Below, piece by piece: positions 1 through 9,903 of a stretch of 64,000 nt of DNA (position 1 is the first letter of the stretch; the number at the start of each line of letters is the position of its first letter). The translations under genes and the position numbers were made by a program. Source of the stretch: Lotus japonicus (lineage: Eukaryota; Streptophyta; Magnoliopsida; Fabales; Fabaceae); contig NC_080041.1 in the NCBI RefSeq assembly GCF_012489685.1, positions 105,059,760 through 105,123,759 on the forward strand, given 5' to 3'. The notes below the pieces were generated by a model. The model was not told the DNA's origin. It did no database searches and saw only the letters and a list, made by a program, of their open reading frames with translations.

Positions 1-1276
1 TGCTAGCAAAGCCCACAGTTAAAACCCTAGGAGATAAGAGGGTCCTCCAAAGTATGATGTGGTGCTCCTTGGGCAACGCAGAATCAGAGGCATTAGGATA
101 AGAATTCCTCAGCCAGAAAGGGCCACGAATAGCCTTGCTGTAAGGAGAGAAACTGGAACGGTAGTGCTTCAGCTCGAGAAACATGGTAAAGTACTTCCTG
201 AAATCAGCTTCGAAACTCGACGCATCATAAGCAGGGGTCAGGGTCTCGAGCCTATGGGCATCGATCCTGGTGTTAGAAACAGTTAGAGGATTATCTTGTA
301 CCGGCAGAAGAGATTCGAAGACTGCATTCAACCAAAGTTGAAACAACCAAAGTGGTCCAGCCGCATTCAGAGAGACGGTCTTAGTATTCCGGATATCCTC
401 GACAGCTTCATTCAGCATTTGATACAGGTTGCCAAGGACGAGCCTAGCCATAGCAAGTTGTCGACCCTCGTGAAGCAGATTGGCTAAAGGCAAAAGCTTG
501 GCAGGTATGCGCAAAGATTTGGTGCAAAAGACATAAGCAGACAGCCAATACAGCAAGAAAGCGACATGTTCAGCATCAGACACCTCACCACTCTCGACAT
601 AATGGTCCTTAATGAATCGACTAAAAGAAACGTTGTCAGTAGGGATCGAGATGGGTTTAACAGGAGCAGGTGCAGAGTGATAATCATCACCAATGGGCCA
701 CAACCCGGTGATAGCAGCAACATCCAAGAGGGTGGGGGTGATCATACCAAAGGGAACATGAAGGCAATTAGTGGACCTCTCCCAGAAATAAAGTGCACTC
801 AGCAGCATAGCAGGGTTATACGAGATTGGAGATCTCGACAGCTGAATCAAGTCGAGAATCCCTACATCCTTCCAGTGTTGTCTCTTATCTCCCTCAACCC
901 TATCTAACCATTTCAGGTAGGCCTTGTCGTTAGCAGAAGGGTTAGGAGGGGCTGAACGAAAGGCTCGTTTTGGGTCAGAAAGAAATGGCATACGGTAAGA
1001 GGGTTGAAATGCCAAAATGAGCTCCTCTCCCCTAACGCTAGGGTGAAATGATTCATGTTCTTCAGGGAGACTATTGGGCCTATCATGCTTCACTACTTTC
1101 AAAGGGCCCGAAATGGCGCGTAAAGTACCATTAACAGAGAAAGGAATGAGTACCTGGGATTTCCAGATAGCTCTCTTCTCTGCTTCGTTGGGAGGCTCTG
1201 GGATTGGCACGCGCTTGGACTCATCCAGCTTAAGCTCAGTGGCCAACGGAATGGTTTGCTCAGGATTGGAAGCCAT
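1..1276 (-). CDS. Plant mobile domain (PMD, aminotransferase-like) protein, antisense to the host retrotransposon, C-terminus outside the window
   Basis: An uninterrupted frame of 425 codons runs on the minus strand from the ATG at 1276 to the left edge with no stop. The protein starts MASNPEQTIPLATELKLDES. It contains the stretch FGMITPTLLDVAAITGLWP near residue 175-195, which is the plant mobile domain signature region (typically 'F..lTLeDV..LtGLpi'). Further on are AFLLYWLSAYVFC and LGNLYQMLNEAV, conserved blocks of the same family. PMD proteins occur as host genes and as passengers in transposons; function in the element is unknown. The frame is fully open and uses normal codons, unlike the broken gag-pol genes elsewhere in the window, so selection may have kept it. 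A TATA box lies 117 bp upstream. The family call is from memory of the motif. Confidence 0.75.
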   Translation of the reverse strand, partial: MASNPEQTIPLATELKLDESKRVPIPEPPNEAEKRAIWKSQVLIPFSVNGTLRAISGPLKVVKHDRPNSLPEEHESFHPSVRGEELILAFQPSYRMPFLSDPKRAFRSAPPNPSANDKAYLKWLDRVEGDKRQHWKDVGILDLIQLSRSPISYNPAMLLSALYFWERSTNCLHVPFGMITPTLLDVAAITGLWPIGDDYHSAPAPVKPISIPTDNVSFSRFIKDHYVESGEVSDAEHVAFLLYWLSAYVFCTKSLRIPAKLLPLANLLHEGRQLAMARLVLGNLYQMLNEAVEDIRNTKTVSLNAAGPLWLFQLWLNAVFESLLPVQDNPLTVSNTRIDAHRLETLTPAYDASSFEADFRKYFTMFLELKHYRSSFSPYSKAIRGPFWLRNSYPNASDSALPKEHHIILWRTLLSPRVLTVGFAS

Positions 1277-1392
1277 TGAAAGACGCAGTAAGTATTTCAG
1301 AGAAGACGGAAGAAGATGAAGTGATGAAGTCTGGAAGAAGAAGTTGCAGGTTGGAGGAAAGAGTAAAGCTTGAACAAGGAATACCAAAAGGG

Positions 1393-1402
1393 TATTTATA
1401 AA
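1393..1402 (-). promoter_or_regulatory. TATA box of the antisense PMD gene
   Basis: On the minus strand the sequence reads TTTATAAATA, 117 bp upstream of the PMD start codon. The intervening leader is short and free of obvious introns. This supports an independent promoter for the antisense gene, pointing away from the 3' LTR. Confidence 0.5.
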
Positions 1403-1701
1403 CGGAAGGGAAAACGGAACCCAAGCCGCATTGAGCAGCAATTTATAAAAATTTGGGGTCCAAGCGATTATTTTATTAGTTAATTCATGTCACCTCTCAG
1501 CTTTTTGGCATAGGTGAAATCATGGCCCTAAAAAGGCTATAACTGTCAGCTAGTGGAGAAGTCATCAGACGTTATGGCTGCCGATTGGACTTGAAGATCG
1601 AATGGTCGAGAGCACAAAGCATTTGAATCGTTGGAATCGAACGGCTGCGATATAAAAAAAAAATGCTTGGTGTCTTTGAGCTAAAGCAGTCGACAACCAA
1701 C

Positions 1702-1717
1702 ATTTTTGGGGGGCAAT
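1702..1717 (+). other. Polypurine tract before the 3' LTR
   Basis: A G-run (TTTTTGGGGGGC) lies immediately before the first base of the LTR at 1718, where the plus-strand primer of an LTR retrotransposon is expected. It fixes the orientation of the element as + strand. Confidence 0.65.
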
Positions 1718-2529
1718 TGTTAAGCCAAAATTACAAGTACTACAATTCTCGACACCATGGTGCAAAAGTGGTTTCTCGACAGAAAGGGTTGGGCGAAGCC
1801 GGCAACTCAGCACACGATGTCCCTCAAAGACAAGTTAGTAAAAGCCATAACTCGACACACTCAGAAGATGAAGAAATCTCGATCATCTTAATGGAAGAGG
1901 CAGTTACCGAATAACAAGAAACTACAAGCACGTGCGTACACCCACGATGCCACGAATAGCAACGGTTGCCCACGACTCAGAACCATCCACGTGGCAATAG
2001 AGTCACGTGCGCGAAGACCATCGGCTAAACGTGGGGTATGGCGCCAAAATTCAAAACCCACGAAGCCATCGTGCATCCAAGGAAAACCGCCAAGAACATG
2101 GGCAGAAAGAACAATATAAATAGAGGAAGCAGCAGCAGAAGAAGAGGTTCCCAACTAAAAACTCTGAAAATTCACCAAAAGCTCTAAACGTCCGCATCAA
2201 TGAGACTTCGAGAGCAGAACGTGATGATGGAGGAGTATGTTGCAGAACCAACGCTTTAGTTTCCCTGCATTTCAGTTTGTTGATTTCCAGTTCTTGTGTG
2301 TAGCTTGTTTTGTCGAAATTTGCTTTCATGCTATTTTAGTTTGCTTGACTGTTTTGTAATCGACTCATATTCAATAAAGTCCAGTTTCGTTTGAGTTGTT
2401 TATTGTTGTCGAGAATACACTCGTTCACACACTACACTTTGGCAAAGCGTTTTCTCAAAAGGACCCCGAATCTAAACTTTCTTTAGTCGAACTAAGAGGA
2501 TATTTGTTTACCAAAAATCCGTGTAAACA
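1718..2529 (+). repeat. 3' LTR of the left-edge retrotransposon
   Basis: The 812-bp LTR starts TGTTAAGCC and ends GTGTAAACA, giving TG...CA ends. A TATA box (ATATAAATA) is at 2114-2122. A polyadenylation signal AATAAA is near 2372-2377, so the R region would fall between about 2145 and 2400. The partner LTR is outside the window, so identity cannot be measured. Confidence 0.7.
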
Positions 2530-3160
2530 GGAGGTTAGTGCAATAATAATAAATCTCAAGAAAGGTTAGTGTAATTTGTCAAATAAAACAAGAGTGGTTA
2601 GTAACTTAGTATCTTATTAAATTATAGAGGGGAGGTTAGTGCAATAATGATTAATTCCATGGGAAGGTAAGTGCAATTTGCTAAATAATTTATATTTCTC
2701 CAAATACCCGTTTAGTAGAAACACCATTCAAAATTCCTCTGAAGTCAATGTCAAGTCACTTTCAAAAAAAAATAAAAAATGTCAAGTCTTTGGCCAGCCT
2801 GTCGACGAAGCTTCGTTCAGCTTTTTTTTTATAAATGATGGGCTACTTTTCATGTATTTAACAGTAAGATAAGTTCAGAAGATAATTATTTGGCCAAAAT
2901 AAGCTCTTCTTTGCTCTATATTTCTGAAATCTTTCAGTTGAGAAATTTGGAGACAAGAGAGTTGTTGCTGTTCACCACTACTTAGAAGGGCCTTTGGTAT
3001 GTTTTTCTTTTGCCTTTTCTTCTGTAATTCAATTTGATTTATGATCCACACTGCAAAATCTGAAATTTGGTACATTTTCTTTTATTAATTTATCTATTTA
3101 TTGTTAGATCTGATAATTATTGGACACTACCTCTACATTTTATTTTCTTTTATGTCATCT
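2530..3160. other. Non-coding flank with three degenerate GGTTAGTGCAAT repeats and a possible 5' UTR exon
   Basis: No protein frame is supported. Between 2530 and 2690 the phrase 'GGTTAGTG(C/T)AAT' recurs about every 40-100 bases, as a decayed tandem repeat. Around 2880-2999 there is a leader-like stretch ending CCTTTG followed by GTATGTTTTT, a good splice-donor context. I infer this could be the first untranslated exon of the BED-NLR gene, because the next recognisable + strand exon is the BED exon at 29981 and only the Harbinger insertion lies between. This link is a guess. Confidence 0.3.
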
Positions 3161-4327
3161 TTACACTGTGTTTGGTTGGGGAGGAAATGAAAGGAAAGGA
3201 AAGTGGATGGAAAGAGGAGAAAAGCAAAGGAAGAGAAAGGAAAGTGAGAGAAATTTTTAAGTTGTTTGATTTGATAGAAATGGAAGGAAAGAATAGGAGG
3301 AAAGAAAACTGTAATTTTGTAAGATGACTTTTTGGCCCCTACTTAAAAATTATACTTTGAAGTTTGAACCAATAACTTTTACATAGAATTTTTATCTAAT
3401 CAATATTTTTATTAAAATCATTCTTATGATTTTAAAAATTCCAGTGCCATATAAAAAATTCCATATTTTAAAAATTCCAGTGCCATATAAAAAATTTCAG
3501 CACAGGTTTACAATGTTATTTTTAATTTTAATGCAAAACTCAAATAATTTTACACTTTTTTTTTTCTGATATTAAGATTTTTATTATGAGATTAAAGTGG
3601 CTAAAAGAGATGATCACATAACCTGTTGAAGTACTACAATAGACGTGGCTAAAAATTTGTTCCAAGAGTCTGCATATTATATTTATAAGTTAATTAAGGT
3701 ATGATATATTTTGTGCATGCAACATTGCGACCTACATGAACAAAAGTTGGGCACATGGCCATCAAGCCGTAGAACCTCTATTCAACAGAGTACATACAAA
3801 AAACCTCCAGAATACATAATATAATTAAATCCCCAACATGCAAATCTTGACAACAAAGGTTACTTGTAATTAGTGGCTTTAGAATATACAACTCCACTTC
3901 TCACTTTTGGAAGAGAGATCGCCATGAAGTGTCCTTTATGCAGCTTCCCTTTCGTCATCACCATGTAGTGAAGGCAACCTATGATGCGAGAGAGCATGAA
4001 CAAGAATAGATCAGCAATCAATGATAAGAGAATATATTACCAAATCAACAATAAGAGAACAAAGCAATTTATAATGTCACTTACCTCTTCAAATACACAT
4101 TGAATAGAGTAAACTAGTCTGATATCTCCGGTAACCACTTCCTCAAAGTTGTCATGCATGTTCAATCATATAAACCCATTTACAACAGCAAGGTCATATA
4201 AGCATACTATGATATCTTAACTACAACAACAAAAGTAGATTCACTATCAATGCTCGGCCAAAAAGTACTCTACCTTCAATCATATAGACATGCACCCCAA
4301 AAAGCAAAAAAGAGCAGTAACTTGCTC

Positions 4328-5166
4328 TCAATTCAATCCAGCATCCTTCATAACTTGAACGAGAGCTTGGACTCTCATGTGTGGAGGAACACCAAAAACC
4401 TTACGTTTTTTTTTCTCATGATCACATAAGTAATCATAACATGACAAACGATATTCATCTGGAACATTTAGTTCCTCCAACATATTCCAAACTTCTGCTT
4501 CAGAATAATGTCGAGGTCGAGTTTGTTGCATCAATGTCAAATGTTTTTCAGCAATCTCAACATGCTTTTCTGTCACTTCAGTCTGACGCTCAGCAACTTG
4601 TTGTAGCTTAGCTGAAATGGAATTTCCATCCTTCATTGCTTCAGTTAAACCCATAATTTGCTGATCCATTCTCTCAAATTGGGATCAAGTCAACCACATT
4701 CCTTTTCCTTTTTGTGCCCCTTAAAGCAGATGTGCTTGTTGATTGATTTGAAGGACCATTATGTGGACTGAAGTTGTCAAAGTTGGGGGATGAACATTGT
4801 TGTCCATCGAACATGCTAATATCGGGCTCATGAGTTCTGCCGTCTTCAGAGCAATCATTCAAGTCAATAGTCTCTTTATCCCATCGATTCAACCTATCTG
4901 AAGCTGTTGTAGCTTTTTTCCCTGTTGCCCTATCATTTCCAAATAACTCTCTCAGGATGTCATAGTTCTTAATGGGTGTCTTTCTCCATTTTGCTGCATC
5001 TGGTTTAGCCTACACATAAAAAAATCATGATCCACATATTGAATTTGGTAGTGTAAGCACAAACATAAAACTAAATTATCAAATTAAAGGAAAAGAAAAC
5101 TTAAATACCTTAATGAGATCATCCCAAACTTCATCGGTGGCCTCAAATTTCATAGTTATTGGATTC
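4328..5166 (-). pseudogene. Harbinger Myb/SANT-like protein, 3' part (exons 2 and 3)
   Basis: This is the second half of the Harbinger accessory gene, which in the family helps the transposase bind DNA and enter the nucleus. Coding resumes at 5166 directly after the target duplication of the Athila-like insertion (FEATDEVWDDLIK). An intron with a GT donor at 5108 and an AG acceptor at 5010 follows, then exon 3 from 5009 (AKPDAAKWRKTPIKNYDILR). The exon carries the usual low-complexity linker and basic patch TKRKR. A one-base frameshift at about 4670-4674 separates it from the C-terminal block, which reads EVWNMLEELNVPDEYRL and is a common ending in this family. Together with 13968-14259 this forms one gene. 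Confidence 0.75.
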
Positions 5167-6496
5167 TGTTGGTCAATTCGCAAGTGTACGAATACCTCCG
5201 GGTTTTAAAATATCGAACCACAGGGATTGTGAGTGAGAATTGTTGATTTAAGTCTAAAGTTTGCAAGTTCTTAAAGCAGTAAAATTCAGAAATTGGTTTT
5301 GGTTGATTGTGACAAAAGTTTTGCAAAAGAGCAATGTTGAAAATGATGTAAATAACAATTGATGGAAAATTGCCTTGGGTTTTTGATCATCTAATCCATT
5401 CTAGTCCACCTATCCTATGCATGTGATATCTTGATTTATCTCTTGTTGTTATAGCCTATGTACTTACTAGTTGATTCCTCACAAAAGTAATTCTCTCAAA
5501 CTGAAAGATAAGCCCAATTCCTTGTGTACTTAAACATTCATAAGAGGTAAATAAGCATGTATGTTCAGGCCAACAAAACCCTACCCTCACTCTATTCCTA
5601 GAAGCAAGTATAGAAGGATCTATTCCAATCCATGTCCCTAAATCATAACAAATTTCCATTTGATTATAATCTAGCCTCTAGCAAATGTGCACCAAAGCTA
5701 AGCATGCAATAAGGAATTGAAATACAAGATTAAATCAAGACTCATGCATAGAGATAGGATTTAACAAACTAAAATTTCATAGAATCTCTTAACCCAAAGC
5801 AAAAAGTAAACTAGCCACTCATGGCTAGGGAATTCATAAAGAAAATGTAAAGAAAACCTGAGAAAAATACAAGTTGGAAGCCTCCCTTGGCCCCAAAGTT
5901 CTCCTCAGCTCTCAAACTTGATCAAAAATGAGTAAAATGTCCAAATGTATCAAAGAAATTGGCCTAAGCCTTATTTATAGGCAAACTACACGAAGATGGG
6001 CGCTCAGGCGCCAATTCAGAGCGCCTGAGCGCCAATTGCATGTTGAAAAACATGCTTCTGGACCCAATTGGCGCCTAGGCGCCCACTCCCAGCGCCTAGG
6101 CGCTTAAGCTCGCCTGAAAAAGACTTTTTGGCTTCTGAAACTCCTCTTTTCAATTCTCTTTAAGTTCTTCATCAATTCCATGCTTCTTGGCCTTCTTTCT
6201 CCTTCAGTTTCTGCTCTCTAAACCTAACCAACAAGTCAAGGAAGATTCTAGAAGCTCCAAGAGCTCATTAGCACAAGAAGTCCTTCATAAAACACAACAA
6301 AACCATGCAAGTCCTAAACTTTACTTAAAATGCAAGAAAACTACCTATAAAACTACTAAATTACCAAAACGAAATAAAGACTAATGAAAAGAATAAAAAT
6401 GCATGAGAATGCATGAAACACTACATGAGACTCATCAAAAAGACTCAAAACAAACAAAGAAATGACCCTAAAAACACTACTAAAATAGGGTCATCA
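5167..6496 (-). repeat. 3' LTR of the Athila-like element
   Basis: 1330 bp, TGTTGG...TCATCA on the + strand (element sense starts TGATGACCC). In element sense a TATA box (CTATAAATAA) sits at complement 5972-5981, directly downstream of a cluster of GC-rich palindromes at 6000-6112. It is about 99 percent identical to the copy at 12639-13967 by eye. Confidence 0.9.
6000..6112. promoter_or_regulatory. GC-rich palindrome cluster in the LTR next to the TATA box
   Basis: Within about 110 bp lie several palindromic or near-palindromic copies of a GCGCC-based motif: GGCGCTCAGGCGCC, GAGCGCCTGAGCGCC, GGCGCCTAGGCGCC and GCGCCTAGGCGC. The surroundings are AT-rich. The cluster is immediately upstream of the LTR TATA box in element sense, so a role as an enhancer or protein-binding array is inferred. 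The same motifs recur at 9633-9732 and, as the LTR copy, at 13468-13581. Confidence 0.6.
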
Positions 6497-7707
6497 CACC
6501 ACTATACTCAACGGCAGCTCGTCCTCGAGCGTAAATAACACTCGTTTGCCCTCAAGCGCAAGAACTGCTCCCACACAAGTGCTCTCAACAAGGAATACTT
6601 CACAAAAACAGGGGGACAAAGTAATCACAGCTAGTTCCAAGAGAAAGACCCAACAACCTACTTCATGCATCTTTTGAAAAGAGAAGAGTGTAGAGTCCGT
6701 TCATGGGAAGCATATAGAACTAAAAATCCTAAGATGAGATGTTCATTTAGTGCACTGAGCACACAAACAAGTTCATAGGTCCTGAATGTCATTCACTCAA
6801 TAGCAACAAAGATCAAACATGCAAATATTCAAAGAGACTTCCATAAGGGTTGAAACATTGGCTAGGTGAAACATGATGGTGGTTGGTCCCTAAGGGAATA
6901 CTAGACTTTCAAGCACATTGAGTGTGGTCCTCTTCTAATAACCCCGGAGCTTACAACACTTTTTTTCTTTGCACAAGTCTCTTGCACCCATCTCTTGCAC
7001 CCACCTTTTCAAACTTTTTTTTCTTTTTTTTTTCAACTCCAACTTTTGGTTAGGAGTTCTTTTTCTTTCTTTTTTCACTGTTTTTTTCTTCCTTTGGGGC
7101 AAGAGACTATTTCTCATTTTTCCAGCTCCATACAATACAACAAGGACCATCACTCCCCCAATATTCCAACCAAAACATCCATCCCAAACTTGGCTACAAC
7201 AAGATTTTCCAATTAAGCTCAAATGGGGCAACTAAGGGCAATGTTCAACCACAAACTCAGAATCTCAAGAAATCCTATAAGTCTCCAGAATAAAACAGAA
7301 ATCACTAAGCATGCTATGAGCGAAATTAACGCAGAACCAAGAATTGCAAGTGAGTCAGGATCCTCCAGAGAATTTTTATGGTGAAGGGTCAAAGATAGAC
7401 CCTTAATGGACTCACACCGACTCCTTTCTCAAGAGACACTCGGAAGACCGAAGTCTCCTCCTCTCTTCCCCAACATGCAATCACTCATCCCCAAAAACAA
7501 CAACAAGTATTCACAAAAGCATTTTCAAAAACAGCACTAGTAGGGAAGCAAAACTATAGCTAAAAGCATGTGAGTATAGGGAAGTAAAAGACCCAAAAAC
7601 AAAAAGCTAAATAACAATGCATGACAAAAAGAAAAAGAAAAACTACAAATTGAAAAATATGCCAAAGATGCATGACCTAAACTAAGGGTAGAAATACCTC
7701 AATAAAC
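6497..7707. other. Non-coding 3' internal region of the Athila-like element
   Basis: No frame resembles a protein. The stretch beside the LTR (6500-6560, element sense ACGAGGACGAGC... then the LTR) corresponds to the region before the 3' LTR; a clear polypurine tract is not obvious. A long polypyrimidine run at about 7010-7095 gives a purine-rich transcript in element sense. It functions at most as the 3' UTR of the extra gene at 7708-8973. Confidence 0.5.
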
Positions 7708-8973
7708 TCACTCCATGGGGTCATGGTCACCCCTTCCATCGCCATAATCCGGATGAACACCGGCATCATGCATCAAGCTCAAGTCTATCATCCCCTGCTC
7801 CAAGGTATTAAAATCCAAGGGCCCATTGTACCTGGGGTCTGATGTGCTACCTCCCCTCCAATGGAGGTCAAGATCCCTGTGTAGGCGATCTTGCCTCAAA
7901 AACATACGCCCGAAAGTGGCCTCCATCCAAGCAGGAGAAGGGTCAGCACGTGGTGGAGTAACCACCTCATTCACCACCTCAACATCTTCTTCTTCCTCTT
8001 CTTCTTCCTCTTCTTCTTCATCTTCCTCCGCTGGCTCCTCAGGATCCTCTTCCTCTTCCTCCTCTTGAGGCATCCTTGCTGTCCATTCCTTATAAAGTTG
8101 AGCGATCCTCTCCTTACTGAGCAGAGGTGTCACAGGCAACCTCTTCTCAATAACATGGACTGGCCTCCTAGCTCTGTCCCTCACCGCATGAATCAAAGAA
8201 CAAATCAAGTGAGGAAAGATGGACCGATGCTTGTCTTTACTCCTGTTGTAGAGGGAATAAATCCGACCAGCAATGATGGTGGCCACATCCATAGGATGAC
8301 CTCTCACGATGCAATAGATAGAAACCAATGTAACCTATCTAACTTCAGAGTTATTAGAGCTAGGAATGAGGGAATCCTGCTAAAATTCAGCCCAAACTCT
8401 AGCCAGCGGTGTCATATCCTTCCTTCTCACAAAAATGATCTCATCTTCAACTGCTTCCCAGTCCCGCCTAGGCCTAACAATCACTGCCTTCATGTCTTCC
8501 AAGATCTTCGGTGACCTCTCCTCTAAGAGCTCATGATAAGTGGACTTCTCGGGGAAAAGCTCCTTCTCTTGGTCCTCCGTGAGGAGACCAAGATGCCTGC
8601 GAATGACTGCTGGATTGTAGTCAATCACATCTCCCCTGAACCAAGATGAATTCACCGGTGGCCTGGACCTGTCCTCTTGATTGTCACAGTAGGTGTTCGC
8701 GTAGAACTCCCTAACCATGACTTCACAAGCAAACGGAATGGGGTTGACCCAATTCTTCCACCTCCTAATCTCCATGGCTTCTTGCATGCCCAAGAGGTCT
8801 CTCCTTCCCTCCCGATACAAAACTCCCCGCTCCTTCACACACTCCTTGTGTGCTAGGTGAGCTCGGTAAAACTCTTCCTTAATCGCTGATAGGAAGCGGG
8901 AGCGATCAAAACTCCAGGAGGTGGAGGAAGAAATTGCAGCTCTTGTGTTGGTTCTTGCTCTTTTCACAGGCAT
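7708..8973 (-). pseudogene. 'Putative plant transposon' protein of the Athila-like element, with two in-frame stops
   Basis: The start is taken at 8973 (MPVKRARTNTRAA), because the bases just before read TTTGCAG, a splice acceptor. Upstream codons belong to an intron. The frame runs to the stop at 7708 (421 codons) and is broken by two TAG codons, at 8380-8382 and about 42 bases further on, with the protein continuing in the same frame. The middle (WFRGDVIDYNPAVIRRHLGL, then IVRGHPMDVATIIAGRI) resembles the 'putative plant transposon protein' domain found beside Athila-type gag genes. The C-terminal third has a long glutamate run and ends RGDHDPME. Its role is unknown. Both stops fit TGG-to-TAG or CAG-to-TAG transitions. 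Confidence 0.7.
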
Positions 8974-9414
8974 CTGCAAAGTTGTTAGCCCATACACAAG
9001 CCACAAATGTTAGAAATGTTAGTTCAAAAATAAAAAAAAGAAAAGAAAGAAGAAACTTTGTACAAAAACAAAAATAGAACAACCTAAGAGCACCCAACAA
9101 GTTTCTTAGTGATTTTGGCAAAGAGAGAAAAATTACCACAAGCACTTGCCAAAAATCGACTAAGAGAACTCAATGAGGCATTCTAACAAACACCTTATAA
9201 GCAAAAGCTAAACTAAACTAATCCACAAAATCCTAACTACCCATTCCTCACAAACTCACAACCCATTTCTAATTAAGCACAAAATCAACCCAATATGACA
9301 TACACAACCCAAACCCAACTTGCACTAGCACAAATTCACTCACCCTTACCCAAAAGAAGCATGCATTGCAAAACTCATGAACTATGGTGAAGGAAAGTGG
9401 AAAATGGAACTTAC
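8974..9414 (-). other. 5' UTR intron of the Athila-like extra gene
   Basis: In the minus sense the sequence reads TCAAG|GTAAGTTCC at 9415/9414, a near-perfect donor, and CTTTGCAG|ATG at 8974/8973, an acceptor placed exactly at the start codon. The 441-bp intron implies that the extra gene makes its own spliced transcript. Not checked by RNA. Confidence 0.6.
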
Positions 9415-9550
9415 CTTGACTTGAGAGTGAGTGGGTGCAAGTAGAATGGACTTGATGCAATGCAGAACTTTGAAGTAAAAGGAAGAGCCAATGTGTGTGC
9501 AAGTGAGAAATGAGAAGTGGAAATGGGGTATGAAGAGAGTGGGGTGCGTT

Positions 9551-9732
9551 TTTTATGGGAGAATGGGAGTTAAGAGTGGGAAAATGAAAGGTTGGGGTTT
9601 TAAAACCCAAAATCTGGCAAAAACAACGTAAAGGAGCGCTCGAGCGCTCATGGGGAACGCTCAGGCGCTTGTGCCAGATACAGAGGCAGTGCCTCTGCCA
9701 CTAATTGGCGCCTAGGCGCCTAGGCGCTCAAC
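9551..9732 (-). promoter_or_regulatory. Internal promoter of the extra gene, with the same GC palindromes as the LTR
   Basis: In element sense, palindromes at 9633-9732 (GCGCCTAGGCGCC, AAGCGCCTGAGCG, GAGCGCTCGAGCGCTC and GGCAGAGGCACTGCC) are followed by a TATA-like CCATAAAAAACG at about 9549-9560. A C/T-rich leader then runs to the splice donor at 9415. The palindromes match those next to the LTR TATA box, suggesting the same factors act on both promoters. The arrangement is seen in the sequence; the function is inferred. Confidence 0.55.
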
Positions 9733-9903
9733 CCAGTTTTTTCACAAAAATTTTTATTTTTTTTCCTTTTTTTTATTTTTTTTGAAATGAAACACCTAAA
9801 ATACTACAAAATTAAAAGAGAGAAAATAACAAAATTAAAAGAATGGGTTGTCTCCCATTTAGCCCTAGGTTATAGTCCTAGGTGGACTCTCCTTCCGATG
9901 GTG

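Larger units (their letters stand above)
1..2529 (+). mobile_element. 3' part of a Tat-like Ty3/gypsy LTR retrotransposon, cut by the window edge
   Basis: The window opens inside an LTR element on the + strand. Visible in order are an antisense plant-mobile-domain gene, a purine tract and a complete 812-bp LTR. The gag-pol part and the 5' LTR would lie to the left, outside the window. Antisense genes placed just before the 3' LTR are a known trait of the Tat lineage, so I infer a Tat-type element. The lineage cannot be proven here because no reverse transcriptase is visible. The target duplication should be GGAGG, the five bases after the LTR. Confidence 0.7.

Noticed and set aside
7891..8514. 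207-codon + strand frame with phenylalanine/leucine runs that look membrane-like
   Set aside because: The runs are the complement of the glutamate-rich GAA/GAG repeat in the real minus-strand gene.
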